Assembly (NCBI GenBank): GCA_038030265.1
Contig: CM075938.1
Location: 15,787,009-15,851,008 of the forward strand
Reading direction: 5' to 3'
Length of the DNA stretch: 64,000 bases
Source: Corythucha ciliata
Taxonomy: Eukaryota > Arthropoda > Insecta > Hemiptera > Tingidae
The position numbers and the translations under genes are program-made. This document shows positions 10,900-22,934 of this stretch, piece after piece. Under the pieces are notes generated by a model that saw only the letters and a program-made list of their open reading frames with translations, did no database searches and had not been told where the DNA came from. Within the stretch, counting starts at the first letter, position 1. Each line of letters starts with the position of its first letter.

Positions 10900-11880
10900 A
10901 AGAATAGTGAGGAGAAATAGATCAAAACAGCAGGTTTTCTATGCATTCCAATGGAATATGGCAACATTTTTCAATTCTCCCTTCCCAACCTTAGTAATTT
11001 TAGTTATTAAATTAGAATTTGATTTGCTTTCAGGGATCTCTGACAACTCCGAGAAGGTGCTGCTGCCTTATGGGGAAAGGGTGGGCTAAAATACGAGTGA
11101 CTTTGCCGACGACTGTTTTATTTTTATACTATGGGCATTTCCTGACTTTTCTTGTAAGGACAAGAACTTTATCAAAGTGTCGTTATATTTTGTTTTTACA
11201 TTTTTATTGTGTGTTGGGGTAAAGCTCACGTCCCATTCGATGCCAATGCTTAAAATTAACTGGAAATCATTACCTGAATGAAATGCGGAGGAAAAAAGAG
11301 GTAAAATTTCGGCTTTTTGATAAGAAACGTTTCCGAATATCAGAAGAATCGTTTGTGATAGGTGCTCAGTACAGTTGCCGTTGGTGTGGGATCGTGGAAC
11401 ATCCATGGCCGAGGGGGTGGGATGGTGGAACATCCATGGCCAAGGGGGGGGGGGGCGTTAGGCCTCTTATTCTTATTTTAATTTTTACATACGACAACAT
11501 TTTTAATATAGGTATGTATTTATTTTTTCTCTGAACCACTTGGGCTGGTCTGCAGGCCTGGGTACGACGCACGAGGTTGGTCTCAGTTAGGACTTTGTCA
11601 TGCATTGCTAATTAGCTAGTCGCTGAATCTCTATTATACGCGATAAAATGAGGGAAACAATTTTAGTTTTCAAAGCTTTTTGATTTCCAACGACATGGGA
11701 AACAGCAGGCCATGAGAGCATGAAGTCAGGTGCTGATGGGAGGGATCGTGATCTCCTGCGCCATTCTATTCTCCTAGTATAATTGGGTGGAACGAAAACT
11801 GTCGGGGTAACGCAAAATCGTCATCGTCTCAGCTAGTGGACACGAAATTGTTTTTGAAGTTGTGAAATTGATTTGTAGGA
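10900..11880. other. No gene recognised
   Basis: Unique AT-rich sequence with short open frames on both strands, none with recognisable protein motifs. At 11387-11450 a unit of about 30 bp containing aacatccatggcc is tandemly repeated twice, ending in a long G run. Confidence 0.4.
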
Positions 11881-11979
11881 GAGCCAAATCTGCTTTTTTT
11901 TTTTTTTTTTCAATTGCAGAACCAAGAAATTTGTTTTGTGAAAATGAAACGATCACTTTTTGAGTCTTTTTGAATAGCA

Positions 11980-12909
11980 AATATTCTTTTTTCGATGACT
12001 AAAATTCATAAAATCCGTTTTTTCAGTAAACTGAACCCTCTGAAACCGTTGTTTTGAAGAATCAAACCCACAAAATTGATTTATTGAACGACTGTAAGGG
12101 ATTGGCTTATAATGCCCGTTTAAGCGGCGTTAGTGGTTGGAATGTTTTTGCATAAAAATGTACTAAATTCTAACTCAAAGGTGGAGGGGAGGTGTCAATT
12201 TCTTAAGGGGCGAGTTCGGAAGTGATTCCTCGACCCTCCTCCAGTCATGCCCAGCCAATGAGATGGACCCACATACGAGTAATTCACTTTTCCGGTGAGC
12301 CATACCAGTGGATTTGCTTTTTCGGTAAGCCAACCAATGCGTAATTACCCAGTAAGAAGCCAGACTTTTCAAGTAGATCAACCCCACTAAATTGTTCTTA
12401 TGTGTGCTATAATTCCATGATATTGGTTTTGAATGGTTCAAACCTACGAAATTTCGTTTTTAAAAATTGCCATACCCGCTCAATATCGCTCGTCTGTAAC
12501 ACGAGCCAACACCTTGGAAATGGCAGGAAACAAATGTGGGTGGGGGGGGGATCTGTTGGATTTTTCAGGGAGCTAGTCCCGCGAAAATTGTTTCTAATGC
12601 ACCCGAAAAATGAAATTTGGATTTTCAGTGAGCAAAAGCAATGGAAATGCCTTGAATGTTGTGCCTTGGAAATGTTCTTGAATTAACCAAACCCATGAAA
12701 TTGAATTATACGTACAAGTGTCAAAAGCACGAAGTTGACTCAGAAAGAGCGCAACTGGAGGAAATTGCTCATTTGAAGGTTAAAACCCGTGAAATACGCT
12801 TTTTAGTGAGTCATTCCATCGAAATCGGCCTTTTGAGTGAATCAAACCCGTGAAATTGGACGTGAGTTCCGAAAATTCGCTAGCTTGGGCTTTGAAGGGG
12901 CCAAACCCG

Positions 12910-12946
<37 letters not shown>

Positions 12947-12989
12947 GAGGGCAACCCATCGAAATTGCTCTTTACAAAGAACCCACCAC
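11980..12989 (+). repeat. Degenerate tandem array, family C, left part
   Basis: About 29-bp units of the type aaacccgtgaaattgg + tttttagtgagcc. It contains a run of about 35 T at 12911-12945. The same array resumes at 14610, so the element 12990-14609 split it. Confidence 0.75.
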
Positions 12990-13329
12990 CAGGGCCGGAT
13001 TTAGAGAACGAGAGGCTTCTAGGCCAGCTGATTGAGAAGGGCCCCCTTTTTTCAACCCCTCACCCCCCACCCAATGGGAAGGGGTCTTTTTTCATACGTG
13101 CGAGACAATTCCCTTTAGGTTATACATGATTATAATGGTGGTTTTCGTGGATTAGTTAATGAAACGTCATAAAAATATTCCGTCAGCCCACCGTATGAAA
13201 AATCCGGGTCATTTGATCGTGTCTAGCACCTGCGCAGGACGTTTTTTATGGTCTAGGCCTAGAAGATGACAGTTCTGAGGTCACCAGACATTTTCCGGGG
13301 GACAGGGGCTCACAACAGAGCTAGCTGTT

Positions 13330-13620
13330 GGCAAAAACGCCTTTTTTTAGGGCGCGAGATTCATTTTTTACATTATCAAGACGGAAATAGCCAGTTTGAT
13401 TATCAGTACGGCCATGTTTAAGGCGTGAATAGTCAATTTTGAACATTTTCCATGTGCGAAAAAGGCTAGATTGCCCATTTTTGAAGTTCGAATGGTCGCT
13501 TTTGTCATTTTCAGGGAAAGTATAACTATACGTTGAGTCTTTGGAAAGGCTCGAACTGTCAGTTTAGCTGTTTTTGTACCATACTATACTCATTTTTGCC
13601 ATTTAAATGACCTGAATAAA
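13330..13620 (-). repeat. Family J array, reverse orientation, inside a hAT-like element
   Basis: Units like gccattttcaggg...cgaatagtc with about 30-bp spacing. Short, with few units. Confidence 0.65.
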
Positions 13621-13799
13621 AAATGTAGCTGAACGGAACTAGCGCGGTACCAGGTGTGTGTGCCTTCTTCTCGCCCAGATTTGATGCTTTGGAGGGCACA
13701 TTGCCAGGGTTGGGTATCAATCAGGACTTCAGGGAAGTGATCTGGCACGTGCAAGTCCTGCGGCCTTGCCAGCTGGTCAACGCCGACAAGCTACCTATA

Positions 13800-14560
13800 C
13801 CCGTTAACGGGAATAAGCCCTTTTTCTCAATAAGGCGCGAATTAGCGTTATTAGTTTAATTTTAGACATCAATAATTAGCGTTATTCCTAAATTATACTA
13901 GCTAAACATGAATTTTTCCCAATTTCAGCCATGAATCGAGTTTTTCTCAATTTCTACAGCTAATTAGTGCTTTTTCTCAATTTTAGCCGCGAATTTGCTC
14001 TTTTTCTCAACTTTACACTGTGAATTAAACAATTAAAATTAATTGTTGCCACAATTTAGCGATTTTTTCACATTTAGCTATGAATTAACGCCTTTTTTCT
14101 TTGTTTTAGCCAGAAAGTTGATTCTAGACGAGGTTTTCTCAATTCTAGCCGTGAACTAGCGATTTTTCCCAACGTTGGCCACGAAATTGAATTTTTCCTC
14201 ATCTTAGCTGATGATTCACGATTTTTTTTCAATTTGATCCATGAATTAGCGCTTTTATTGGCTCAATTTCAGCCACCAATTTACGTTTTTAGCAGCTAAA
14301 TAGCCATTTTTCTTTATTTCACCAGTCCATTAGAGTTTTCGTACGCCTTTTCTATTCTTTATCCGTGAATTAGCATGTTTTCTCAAATCCCCCCCCCCTT
14401 TATAGCCCTTTTCTCTCACCCCCGCCATTGACACCTTCGCGAATTGGCGTTTCTATTAATTCAGTCAGTGAATGAGCCATTTTTCGCAATTTGAGCCGGG
14501 AATTATCGCTTTTCCTTTTTTTAGTAGCTAATTAGCGCTTTTTCCCAATTTTATCCAGAG
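13800..14560 (-). repeat. Family B array, reverse orientation, inside a hAT-like element
   Basis: About 28-30 bp units such as aattagcgctttttctcaat + tttagccgcg. They match the complement of the B units at 50.4-54.2 kb. Confidence 0.8.
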
Positions 14561-14609
14561 GCCCAGGGCGCCCGACTGACCGGGGCCCCTAGGCATAAAT
14601 CCGGCCCTG

Positions 14610-14935
14610 ACCAACACCCTGAAAATTGGGATTTTCAACGGGAGAAAATCTGTGAAGTTGGCCTTTTTAGGGAGCCAACCCCGAAAGATTGGTTTTGATG
14701 AAATGCAATACTTGCGAAAGGGTTTTTAAAAGATAAAAAACCGGCAGTAATGAGTTTTTTAGGCCGCTATAAAGGCAAAATTAGCTCTCGAATTACCTTA
14801 AATCCCGTGAAATTGGGTTCTATGAGTGTAATCCACTAAATTGAACTTTGAAATAGTCCAACCTTTGTGATCGCTTTTTTGAAGGACCCGAAAGGTGAGG
14901 GTGGGGATTTTGTGCCCCTTCGCCCCTCTGCAGAA
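14610..14935 (+). repeat. Family C array, right part
   Basis: Continues the units of 11980-12989 (gtgaagttggcctttttagg, gagccaacccc) after the 1.62 kb insertion. Confidence 0.7.
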
Positions 14936-15112
14936 AGCTTTTAACTCCACCAATGCACTTTAGTGAGCCAAAAATGGTTTTTTATTCGCCTCCAAGCGGC
15001 CTTCGGCCAGCGGCATGAGGGACCAACGCGTTAACCATGTCGAACGAGTAAGTTCCTCAGCTGTATACTGCCAAACTTTTTACTATGGCGTTTTTAACCA
15101 TCAACATTCGAT

Positions 15113-16504
15113 TCAAATCATGTCCTCCCCTAATGCCTGAAGTGACCTTTCGTATACTGCGTAAGCTATCATCATGGATGGCATGGATTTCATCAGGGCA
15201 GCTGGTAGCCCGCTGTACAATCTCTGAATTCCTTTCTTCTTCACTTTTTGGGCGAACAGTCTCAAATCGATTTTTTCGTCTGGGTGAAGTGAGAAATTTT
15301 TGTAGTTTTTAATTATGTGTCTTGTCGTAGAATGCCTAGCAGGGCCGACCGTTCCTCACACATTTCCAGCCTTCAACGATAAGCCTTAATATAGTGGGTA
15401 GTGCGGGGTGCGGACGGGTGTCGAATACCAACTGCTTGGCATTCTGATCGCTGCTTTTGATTCATACCTGCGGCCTGTAAATAGGTACTCGACAGAAAAA
15501 CTGGGTAGACTGTGACCATAGCTAACAAAGAGGCGACAGAGCCACACCCCATGCTAGTCGCGACGCTCATCTTTTCATTTTCTTTTTTGGACAGCCTTCT
15601 CAGGTGCTGTGGACGGGAAAATAATTCGTTAAAATACACTAGAAGGAGGATGATGAGGAATTGCCTCGTAGGTCGTTAAATCTATTGAGCTGAAAACGAA
15701 AATTCCGCAAATAGCCGTGAAAAATCCCTTGAAAAAGAATTTCCAGCCGTGTAATCGGTAGCCTCGTCTAACCACGTTCGGTATGCCCTTCGGCTCACCC
15801 GTTTTTCTCAGAACCAGTCTGGTTTTAACGACCTAATGAGGAGGGTATTTATTGAGTTCTCATTATACTGGTCAGTGCTGTGATTACCGATATTGGATGG
15901 ATGGCAATGTGAGAGGCTGTTCCCGCCAGGGCGGCCGCCAAGGCCCTGTCTTGTAACATCAACTGTTGATTACTGCCTCGTCTATATTCGATCAACTTTT
16001 TTTTCAAATGGTTGTACAGGGCGAATTTGATCGCAACTTCGGGGACAACGCCCAAACAATTCGTTCCGTTTCCTATTTTCATATTATGATGGAAAATAGG
16101 CCTGCAAATTGTATAGTCTGTACACTCTTTTGGAGGGAATTAGCGCTGTGCGGACATTCTTTTATATCCGGCCTGTGCTTTTTGGTGTGCAAGCCGTATA
16201 CAAGTTGGACTCACCTCGCCACATGCTAAGAACTCCGCCCTCTTTCAGCATCATCTTAAAACCCTCCCTCGGATAAATGGTTCTGCCACCGATTTGAGAG
16301 ATGATTTTGATGCGGTCAAGCGGTGCCGTCGCCGTACGGGCGACACCTCCGGCGAGCGCGCCAGCCACGAAATGTTTGAAGAAAGCGATCTGCGGAAGAA
16401 GAAACGTGAATTTGGAGGTAATTGTGGGTGGTGCTGTTGATTTTTAAAAAACCTACGTCATCTTGTTTGTAGTCGTGAACTAATTTTATATTAGAATCGG
16501 GCAT
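15113..16504 (-). CDS. SCaMC/SLC25A24-like mitochondrial carrier without EF-hands, complete six-exon gene
   Basis: Minus-strand exons are 16504-16457, 16389-16215, 16072-15888, 15832-15665, 15606-15468 and 15279-15113. They join in frame to 882 nt: 293 residues plus TGA. Introns are 67, 142, 55, 58 and 188 nt; four are GT-AG, while 15664-15607 uses a GC donor (GAG|GCAATT). The protein has the triplicated carrier plan. Signature one is PLDRIK (39-44), after AGALAGGVARTATA. Signature two is PISVVK (134-139), with Ser where Asp/Glu is usual. Signature three is PVFLSS (from 227), clearly decayed. WRGNG (73-77), PEVAIKFALY, TGEPKG, GIQRLYSGLP and a final AYAVYE match the SCaMC (ATP-Mg/phosphate carrier) branch of the inner mitochondrial membrane. 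Length equals a bare carrier domain, so the calcium-binding EF-hand region is absent. The first exon (MPDSNIKLVHDYKQDD) is the least certain. Substrate is inferred only. Confidence 0.88.
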
Positions 16505-18365
16505 AGCATGTCGACGAAATAGGCCTCAACTTGCTTGATCTCCTCTCTTATATTTACATTATTTTCGCACATGATGGTAAACAATTTCAATATCATTTGT
16601 GCCAAAATAGAGCAATTATTTAGGATTTACCCCCACCCCCACCCAGAAGAGTGAGTATCTCGGTATTCCTCTATTTGGCTTCAAGGCCTAATAATTTCGC
16701 GATGCATGGACGCTGATGTGGAAAATAAATGAAGATGAGCTTCTCTGCTTGTTTAGGGAACGCAAGTAAAGTTTAGGGATTCTGTTGATGACGCACAGGG
16801 CAGGGCGGGGGAACACCCAATTTCCCGAGGATTAAGAATTTATCAGTTTCATGAAGGTTGGCTGAATTCCAAGTCCCGCCTATCCCGCTGAACTTGTCTA
16901 TAAGTTTACCTTCTAACATGGGCTGTGAAACATGTTTTCAGTGAATTAGACAAAAAGATCAAGTTTTTATCTTATTCCTAGCCTCTCATTTTGATCTTCT
17001 TGTTTCATGAGAGCAATAATTTACAAAATAGTGTTTGTGCGCTGGACTTTTCGAGCAGAGATATTGAAGTGGAGGGGAAGTGGATTAAAGTGAGTGGAAA
17101 AAAAAGGAAATTTCCGTGACAGCGAAAAAAAGGGCACACCATTTTTCAGACACAGGTCAACAGAACTAAAACAATAGTCGTTCATCCAGGGTAGTAAGCA
17201 GGTGATACCCCCCTCCACACCGCTCGCAACACCATCACTACCCTTTTCCCATTGTGAGTCTTGTTTTCACGCGATCGACGACGTGTTTCATATGTTGAAT
17301 AGTGGAACAGTCTGTATAGTATGAAAGGCAGGGGTGGACGTTGGTGATAGAATGCGCAGCACCCTTAACCACCCCCGCACCGAACCGCCGCCACTAACTA
17401 ACCGCCAACCCGTGCCGCCTCATGCCCTCCTGGTACACCGTTGCATGACTCTCTCACACTATTTGGTCCATTGTAGCCTCCTTCACTCCACAACGGTCTT
17501 GTGCTCCTCGTGAAAAACGTATACCGGCGGCGAACAAGGAGTTGTCTACTCGACACGCCAGTTGAACGTCTCTGTGCTGTGCTTGGCAAGTTGAACTGTT
17601 TTGAGAAAGCCGCACGCTTCTTCAAGTCTGACTATCGCTGGTAGGCGCTTTTCTTATTGTTAACAATTAATTTTATTAATGATTACGATTAATGATAAAA
17701 CAAATTTCCCAGTCGCATAATTATGTTGAAAGCTTTCACATCGCTGGATCTCTCTCTCAGTCACGTTCCATGGTTTTTCGTTCAAATTTTTCAATTTAAT
17801 TATTCACGAGAGCTATTTTTCTTAAATAAAAAACTTGAGCTATAAGAGTAGACAAACAAAAAATTTTCCTTTAAAACCTTTCAGGAAGCTTTTAGCGGGA
17901 TATTTCCCCCAGCGTGTTTTAATTCCGGTCTTCAGTGCCCTGCCATGAAAAAACTAAAAAGGGGGCGAGTATTACGGTCGTTTGAAGGAATATTTGATCA
18001 CCTAGAAAAAATCTTCCCCTCATTTTGAAAAGGAGGCCGAACGATTTTAAAAATTCACCAAAATAAATAATACGATTACGTTCTACTGACGTGTTGTTGT
18101 AAATGGTAAGGGGTGGAAAGGGGGGGGGGTAACTGGACGAGGGCCGTGAGTCAGCGAACTTCAAAACCACCGATTTCAGTCTATAACAAATGGCGCCTAA
18201 TGTCTCAAATCGTGCGTTATTGGATAATAAATGAACGCCACGAACGGTTCTAAAATAATCACCACGTAGAACTTTCCCCTACAGAATTTATCACTAAAAC
18301 GTTTACTGAAAGCAAATTGTTTAACATTAGGAGTGTCTCGAATTGAAATTGTCCTCGCATGGCGA
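16505..18365. other. Presumed upstream region of the carrier gene; no further gene recognised
   Basis: Unique sequence. A GC-richer patch at about 17330-17640 has open frames on the minus strand but no recognised domain; it could be a 5' leader or promoter of the carrier gene, which is speculation. The rest is AT-rich, with a G run at 18121-18129. Confidence 0.3.
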
Positions 18366-18399
18366 GCCAACGGTTTATGTCAATAATTGAACTAATAGC

Positions 18400-18533
18400 G
18401 TTTTCTATTTGCATAAAATTCCGCTTTGAAGCCGAGCATTTCCACCCGTCTTCTCTGAATTATATCAGATGGTAACGGGGAAAACGGGTAGAATTGCTCG
18501 GCTCCAGAGCGGAATTTTATGCAAATAGAAAAC
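18400..18533. repeat. Inverted repeat (about 50-bp arms) containing ATTTGCAT octamers
   Basis: Arms 18400-18449 and 18484-18533 are near-perfect complements around a 34-nt loop. Each carries ATTTGCAT or its complement ATGCAAAT, the POU-type octamer, then CCGCT and GCCGAGCA. A weaker outer match (cggttta / taaaccg) extends the structure to about 18371-18553. It may be a foldback MITE, or a structured regulatory element. Confidence 0.75.
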
Positions 18534-18719
18534 TCCATAAAATAAACCGTTCAGGAATAAATTTGACCGTCTGGTGGATCGAGGGATCACGTTCCGAAGG
18601 GGCGTTACACCCCTCGACCATTACCTTTTGTAAATATTATAAATTCATTCCCACAGCTCTGAACAGCGTATGTTCCGAGAGAGGATGCTGGGATGGTCAT
18701 TTCATTTAGCGAAGAAAAT

Positions 18720-19125
18720 AAGGATTTGGTTGGTATAATAAAGTTTTTGGTTCGTTTAATACAGTGCCCCTAGAGCGCCTCTTCAATTTTTCGCCCGGTT
18801 AAGTTAGTTTTGGGGCCAAATATCAATGTCTTAGAAGCAAAATAAAACTCTTCCTCGTCTGTATAGTCATTTTCCGAACTCTCAAGACTGAATTCCACCA
18901 TTTTCAAGAATTGCCTGATTTCTACCAAACGTCGGTGAATTTGTCCACTTTATGTCTAACGCGTGGTGTGCTGGAGAAACGGAATCCAAGAACAGAAGGT
19001 TATGCAACTACGTATGCAGTAACATGAATCCAAAGAGAGGCTTTAAGAGTGGTTCACCCAACAGTGGTGGCAATGGTGCGTCAAATGTTGGCCATGGCGG
19101 AGGGGAGGGTTAGCTCAAGTTTTGA
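18720..19125. other. No gene recognised
   Basis: Unique AT-rich sequence leading into the array at 19.13 kb. Confidence 0.4.
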
Positions 19126-19129
19126 GGAT

Positions 19130-19352
19130 TTGGCAATCGCAGAAAATAATTTCTTGGATTTTCAAACTTTAAGAATCTAATTTCACAGAATTGACTCCCA
19201 AAAGGCAATTTCACGGGTTTGACTAATTAAAAAAATGGAATTTTCATGGTTTGGGCGTTTGGGTCCCTCAAAAATACAATTCCGCGAGTTGGACTCTTTC
19301 GGAGTACGAAATTCACGGTTTTGGCTTTAAAAAACTTGTTTCTACTTTGACT

Positions 19353-19397
<45 letters not shown>

Positions 19398-19620
19398 CAA
19401 TTCCGCCGTTCAGTAAGCTCCAAATTTCACAGATCTAGCACGTCAAAATCGAATTTCACGGGGTTATTGACTCCCTAAAAAAGTAAACTTAACGGATTTC
19501 ACACAATTACAATCCAGATTTCCAGGATATTGGCCCATTTCGTGGCTCTGGCTCATTTTTTAAAACGAATTTCGCAGGCATGGCTAATTGAAACCCAATG
19601 TGACGGGATTGCGGTTCACC
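19130..19620 (-). repeat. Family C array, reverse orientation
   Basis: Units such as aatttcacgggtttgactaa are the complement of the C units at 12 kb. An A tract of about 39 nt lies at 19354-19392. Confidence 0.7.
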
Positions 19621-19624
19621 CGAG

Positions 19625-19960
19625 AAACCACTGTGGTTAGACCTTTGCTGTGGTTGGGCCTTTGCTGTGGTTGCAGCTTTGCTGTGGTTGGACCTTTTCT
19701 GTGGTTGGAGCTTTGCTGTGGTTGTGACCTTTGCAGTGGCTTGACCATTGCTGTGGTTGGACCATTGCTTTGGTTTGACATTTCCTGTGGTTGGACCTTG
19801 GCTTTGGTTTAACCTTTGCTATGGCCGGACTTTCTTTGTGCTTGAGACGTTGCTGTCGCTGCAGGTTTTACTGTGGTTATAGCTTTTCTGGGGTCGAACC
19901 ATGACTGTGGTAGGGCCTTGTGACGTCATTGTACTGTGTTGAGGGCCTTCTTGGTGGTTT
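19625..19960 (+). repeat. 17-bp minisatellite, family M
   Basis: More than a dozen consecutive units of the form CTTTGCTGTGGTTGGAC. Most are exactly 17 bp, with a few 16-18 bp variants, and it decays rightward. Confidence 0.85.
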
Positions 19961-20331
19961 GATGTAGTGTGGTTGGATGTATATAGGCCTTTTGAGATAG
20001 AAGCTAGGGTAGCACAGCACTGGGTCTGTTTCTCACCCACGTGAAAGGGCCTCATGAGTATCGTCCCAGGGCTTGAATATTCTCTCCACGGCCCTGGTAG
20101 AAGGTCCCACTCAAAATTCACCAAAGGGGCTGTCATTGCCTTTAAAAAGTGATCAAAAAAGAATGTTTAGCCTTGCCATTTCGGTCAATTTTCTCGCCTC
20201 CAAGGCGGTAAACCATGGTCCGCGGGGCTCTTCCGAGTTTTTGTTTATTCACGTAAACAAAAAACTGTCTTTATAAGTTCTGAAAACGTGCGCGAATGGC
20301 CAAAAACGGGTGCGTCATAGTGAGAAGACAG

Positions 20332-21558
20332 CAGTGGCGGTTTTTCAGCTGAGGCAAGGTAGGCATCGCCTCAGGAAGAAAAACGACAGAATTCAAGGGT
20401 TAAATTAATAATAAAAATACCTTTTTTGGTTTTAAAAAACGAAAAAAAGTCCTGTGAACGGTCACAAAAATTAAGTTTGCCTCGGGTGTCCTCTAGCGGC
20501 TGCGTGGACACTTATATTAGTTGAATTGGTCCTCTTCATTGACGGTAGTCGTACAGATCCAAAGATGCCCCCTGAGAAACCGATGGGCGAGGAAACAATA
20601 TGTTAACCGTTGCCTAAGGTGCCTTGATGGGGGGCGAGTAGAGGAAAGGGCAATGGTACAGGGGGGGGGGCTCGTGAGATATAGAACATTCTTGCCAAAT
20701 GGCATTGCTTAATGATTTTTTGAAAAGTTGGCCTTTAACTTCCGGACTATATCAATCTCGTGAGTTATCGGGCCGGCAGTCGCGACAGTGTGATACCTAC
20801 TTGTACGTGGGGGGCAACTACGAAAGTGTGTTATAATTTTAACACGGCGTCATCCTGTCACAATTAAAATGGTTGTCAGTGGATACCACCACTCAGTACA
20901 GTTTCATAATAAACACCCTTTCGTACTTCAGCCCCTGATTAATTGTTTCCGTTTCTGTTCTTGATCCTTCCCAACTGTGAGTAGAAAAACATCTTTTAGT
21001 CAATATTTTTTATTCTATTTGGCACTTAACACTTCAATAGTCTTCTTACTGAGGTAAAAATGAATCATCCTGGAGATATCATTTGTATGTGGATAGAAAC
21101 TCCGTTCCACTCAAGGGAGGAATTTTATAGATTTAATTATTTGATGTAAATAGACCCACCCTAAAAATAACCCGTAAATAAAAAGGGTCAAATTGTTTCA
21201 AATTCCATGCTCTGGGATCTAGGTACTCGTGAGTGAACTTGCTAAGAGCTGCACGTTGAAATAACTATTCGTCTAGCCATCACTCTCACCCGTCCTTACT
21301 TTGCATTGCAAGGGAAACGGGACCCGAAAAATCTGAAAACATTAATCACTGAATGATTTTTCCAGTAGCGGGGAGAGAGGGCTGTATTAAGAGGCAATTG
21401 ACGCTATGCGTGTATGGGTCGTACTCAAATAATTTTGTTCTATGTATGTTGCGCTCTATCTTGTTCTGTTCTGTGCTCAGATGTGATGGTATGGGCTGTG
21501 TGGAGGGGCGGAAGGGGTATCGCCTCACTTGTTTTTGGCCCCTAGAACCGCCACTGGA
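20332..21558. mobile_element. hAT-like non-autonomous element (CAGTGGCGGTT termini)
   Basis: Left end CAGTGGCGGTT and right end AACCGCCACTG (with a single difference just inside) are flanked by GAAGACAG (20324-20331) and GAATACAG (21559-21566), 7 of 8 identical. Near both ends are further inverted phrases (gaggc...atcgcctca / tatcgcctcac). The 1.2 kb interior has no transposase and no tandem array, in contrast to the other elements here. Confidence 0.82.
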
Positions 21559-21708
21559 ATACAGACCATTCCCTTCGTGACATTATGCTGATTTGACCAA
21601 AATCAAAGCTTTTCGTCGTTTCGGAACTTTAAATACAATGCAATGGGAGAAGAGGGGGGCGCAACAAATTGTCATGGTCCAAATTATATGATATTATGAC
21701 CGTGAAAA

Positions 21709-21723
21709 GGTTGAGAACCACTG
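21709..21723. mobile_element. Single hAT-like terminus GGTTGAGAACCACTG
   Basis: The complement, CAGTGGTTCTCAACC, is a common hAT terminal sequence. A convincing left partner was not found; a weak candidate near 20199 shares the 'atggtccgcgg' style of sequence. Treated as a remnant end. Confidence 0.4.
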
Positions 21724-21739
21724 GTTTAGGTGCATCGAA

Positions 21740-21990
21740 AACACAATTTAACGCTGCTACTACCTACGAAAAGCTATTTCGCGGGGTTTTCTCATTCAAA
21801 TAACCAATTTCGCAGGGTTGACTAATTAAAATAGCCAATTTCGCTGGTTTGACTCGATGAAAAGACGAATTTCGTGGATTTAGCTCTTTCAAACCAATCT
21901 CCGCGGGTTTGCCATTTTATTGCCTCCTTCAAAAACGAAATCTTATGGGGTTGGCTCATTCGAGTCCCATTTTGCTGCTTTCCGAGAGCG
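21740..21990 (-). repeat. Family C array, reverse orientation
   Basis: Units like aatttcgcagggttgactaa, matching those at 19.1-19.6 kb. The two blocks may once have been continuous before the intervening insertions. Confidence 0.65.
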
Positions 21991-22094
21991 AGAGAGAATG
22001 AGACATTTTATTAGTGTAGAAAATCTTGTGACTGCTTCTTGAAATTCGGTTTTGTATGAAAATCGCGCAACACTTAAAAAAAAAAAAAAAAAAA

Positions 22095-22600
22095 AATTGC
22101 ATTTGCGCAGAACACGCTAAAAGCGAGCAGAATTGTCGCAGAACATGTGAAAAAGGGACATTATCGTCACATAAAACGCGAAAAAAGGGTTCAGTATCTT
22201 CACAGAGCTTGCAAAAGAGTTGCCATAATCACCATTTTCAAAGCTTTTGGCCTCATGGAATAACTCGTTAGGTGAATTGATCACGCTCTCGTGCCATTTC
22301 ATTCGTCTAGTTAATTGAACGATAATTGTCACGAAACACGCAAAAAAAAAAGTTCATAATCGTCTCAGAACTGTGAAAGGTGACGTCAGATTCGTCTCAT
22401 AACTCGCGAAAAGGGACCAAGCATCGTCATTGCCAATGCTTTTGGGCGAATGGAATGGAATCCCAAGCCATTGTATCGTATCATGCGTAGTCGTATTGTA
22501 CTGTGAATGCAGAACACGTGAAAAAGGGGCAGAATCGTCCGAGAACTAGAACTAGCGAGAAAAGGGTACAGTCCTCGTGCCAAAAGAATGCCCTTGAGAA
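22095..22600 (+). repeat. Degenerate tandem array, family H, block 1
   Basis: Units of about 25-35 bp with cagaacacgcgaaaaagggg and agaatcgtc. They are interrupted by non-unit segments containing 'ttttggc.aatgga'. Confidence 0.6.
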
Positions 22601-22934
22601 AAGAATTGTGACACTTGTATTACAGTCTCAAAAACATTCGGCTCTTCGATGATTGACAGTGTTCCTCTTACCCCTCTGCAGGTTGGTGGTCTTCCTTCTT
22701 GCACACCGGACGCTCATCTTTTTTTAGAAAAGGAGGTAGGTACATCAGACGAGGGGTGGGTGGAGGGAGTTTTTCGTCAGGGGCATTCTTTCGGCGCGCG
22801 GATAGAAGAGTTGCCACAGAACACTTAACGGGGAAAGGAATATACGGGGAATATTTTCAAATATTTTGTGCCAATATAGATCAACTCTTTGTTTTGGCAT
22901 TTCTTGAATAAACGCTTTCTCATTCCCTCTCTCT

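Larger units (their letters stand above)
12990..14609. mobile_element. hAT-like element with perfect 14-bp termini carrying J and B arrays
   Basis: Starts CAGGGCCGGATTTA and ends with its exact complement TAAATCCGGCCCTG. Flanking 8-mers are CCCACCAC (12982-12989) and ACCAACAC (14610-14617), 6 of 8. Next to the termini are GC-rich tracts (aagggcccc, cggggcccctagg). The 1.62 kb interior holds a J array in reverse orientation (about 13330-13620) and a B array in reverse orientation (about 13800-14560). No transposase. Both outer flanks are the same C array, confirming insertion into pre-existing repeats. Confidence 0.85.

Noticed and set aside
19251..19478. Open frame with a poly-lysine run
   Set aside because: It is a translation of an A tract inside a C array.
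20199..21723. Left partner for the GGTTGAGAACCACTG end near 20199
   Set aside because: Only scattered similarity and no matching 8-bp flanks.
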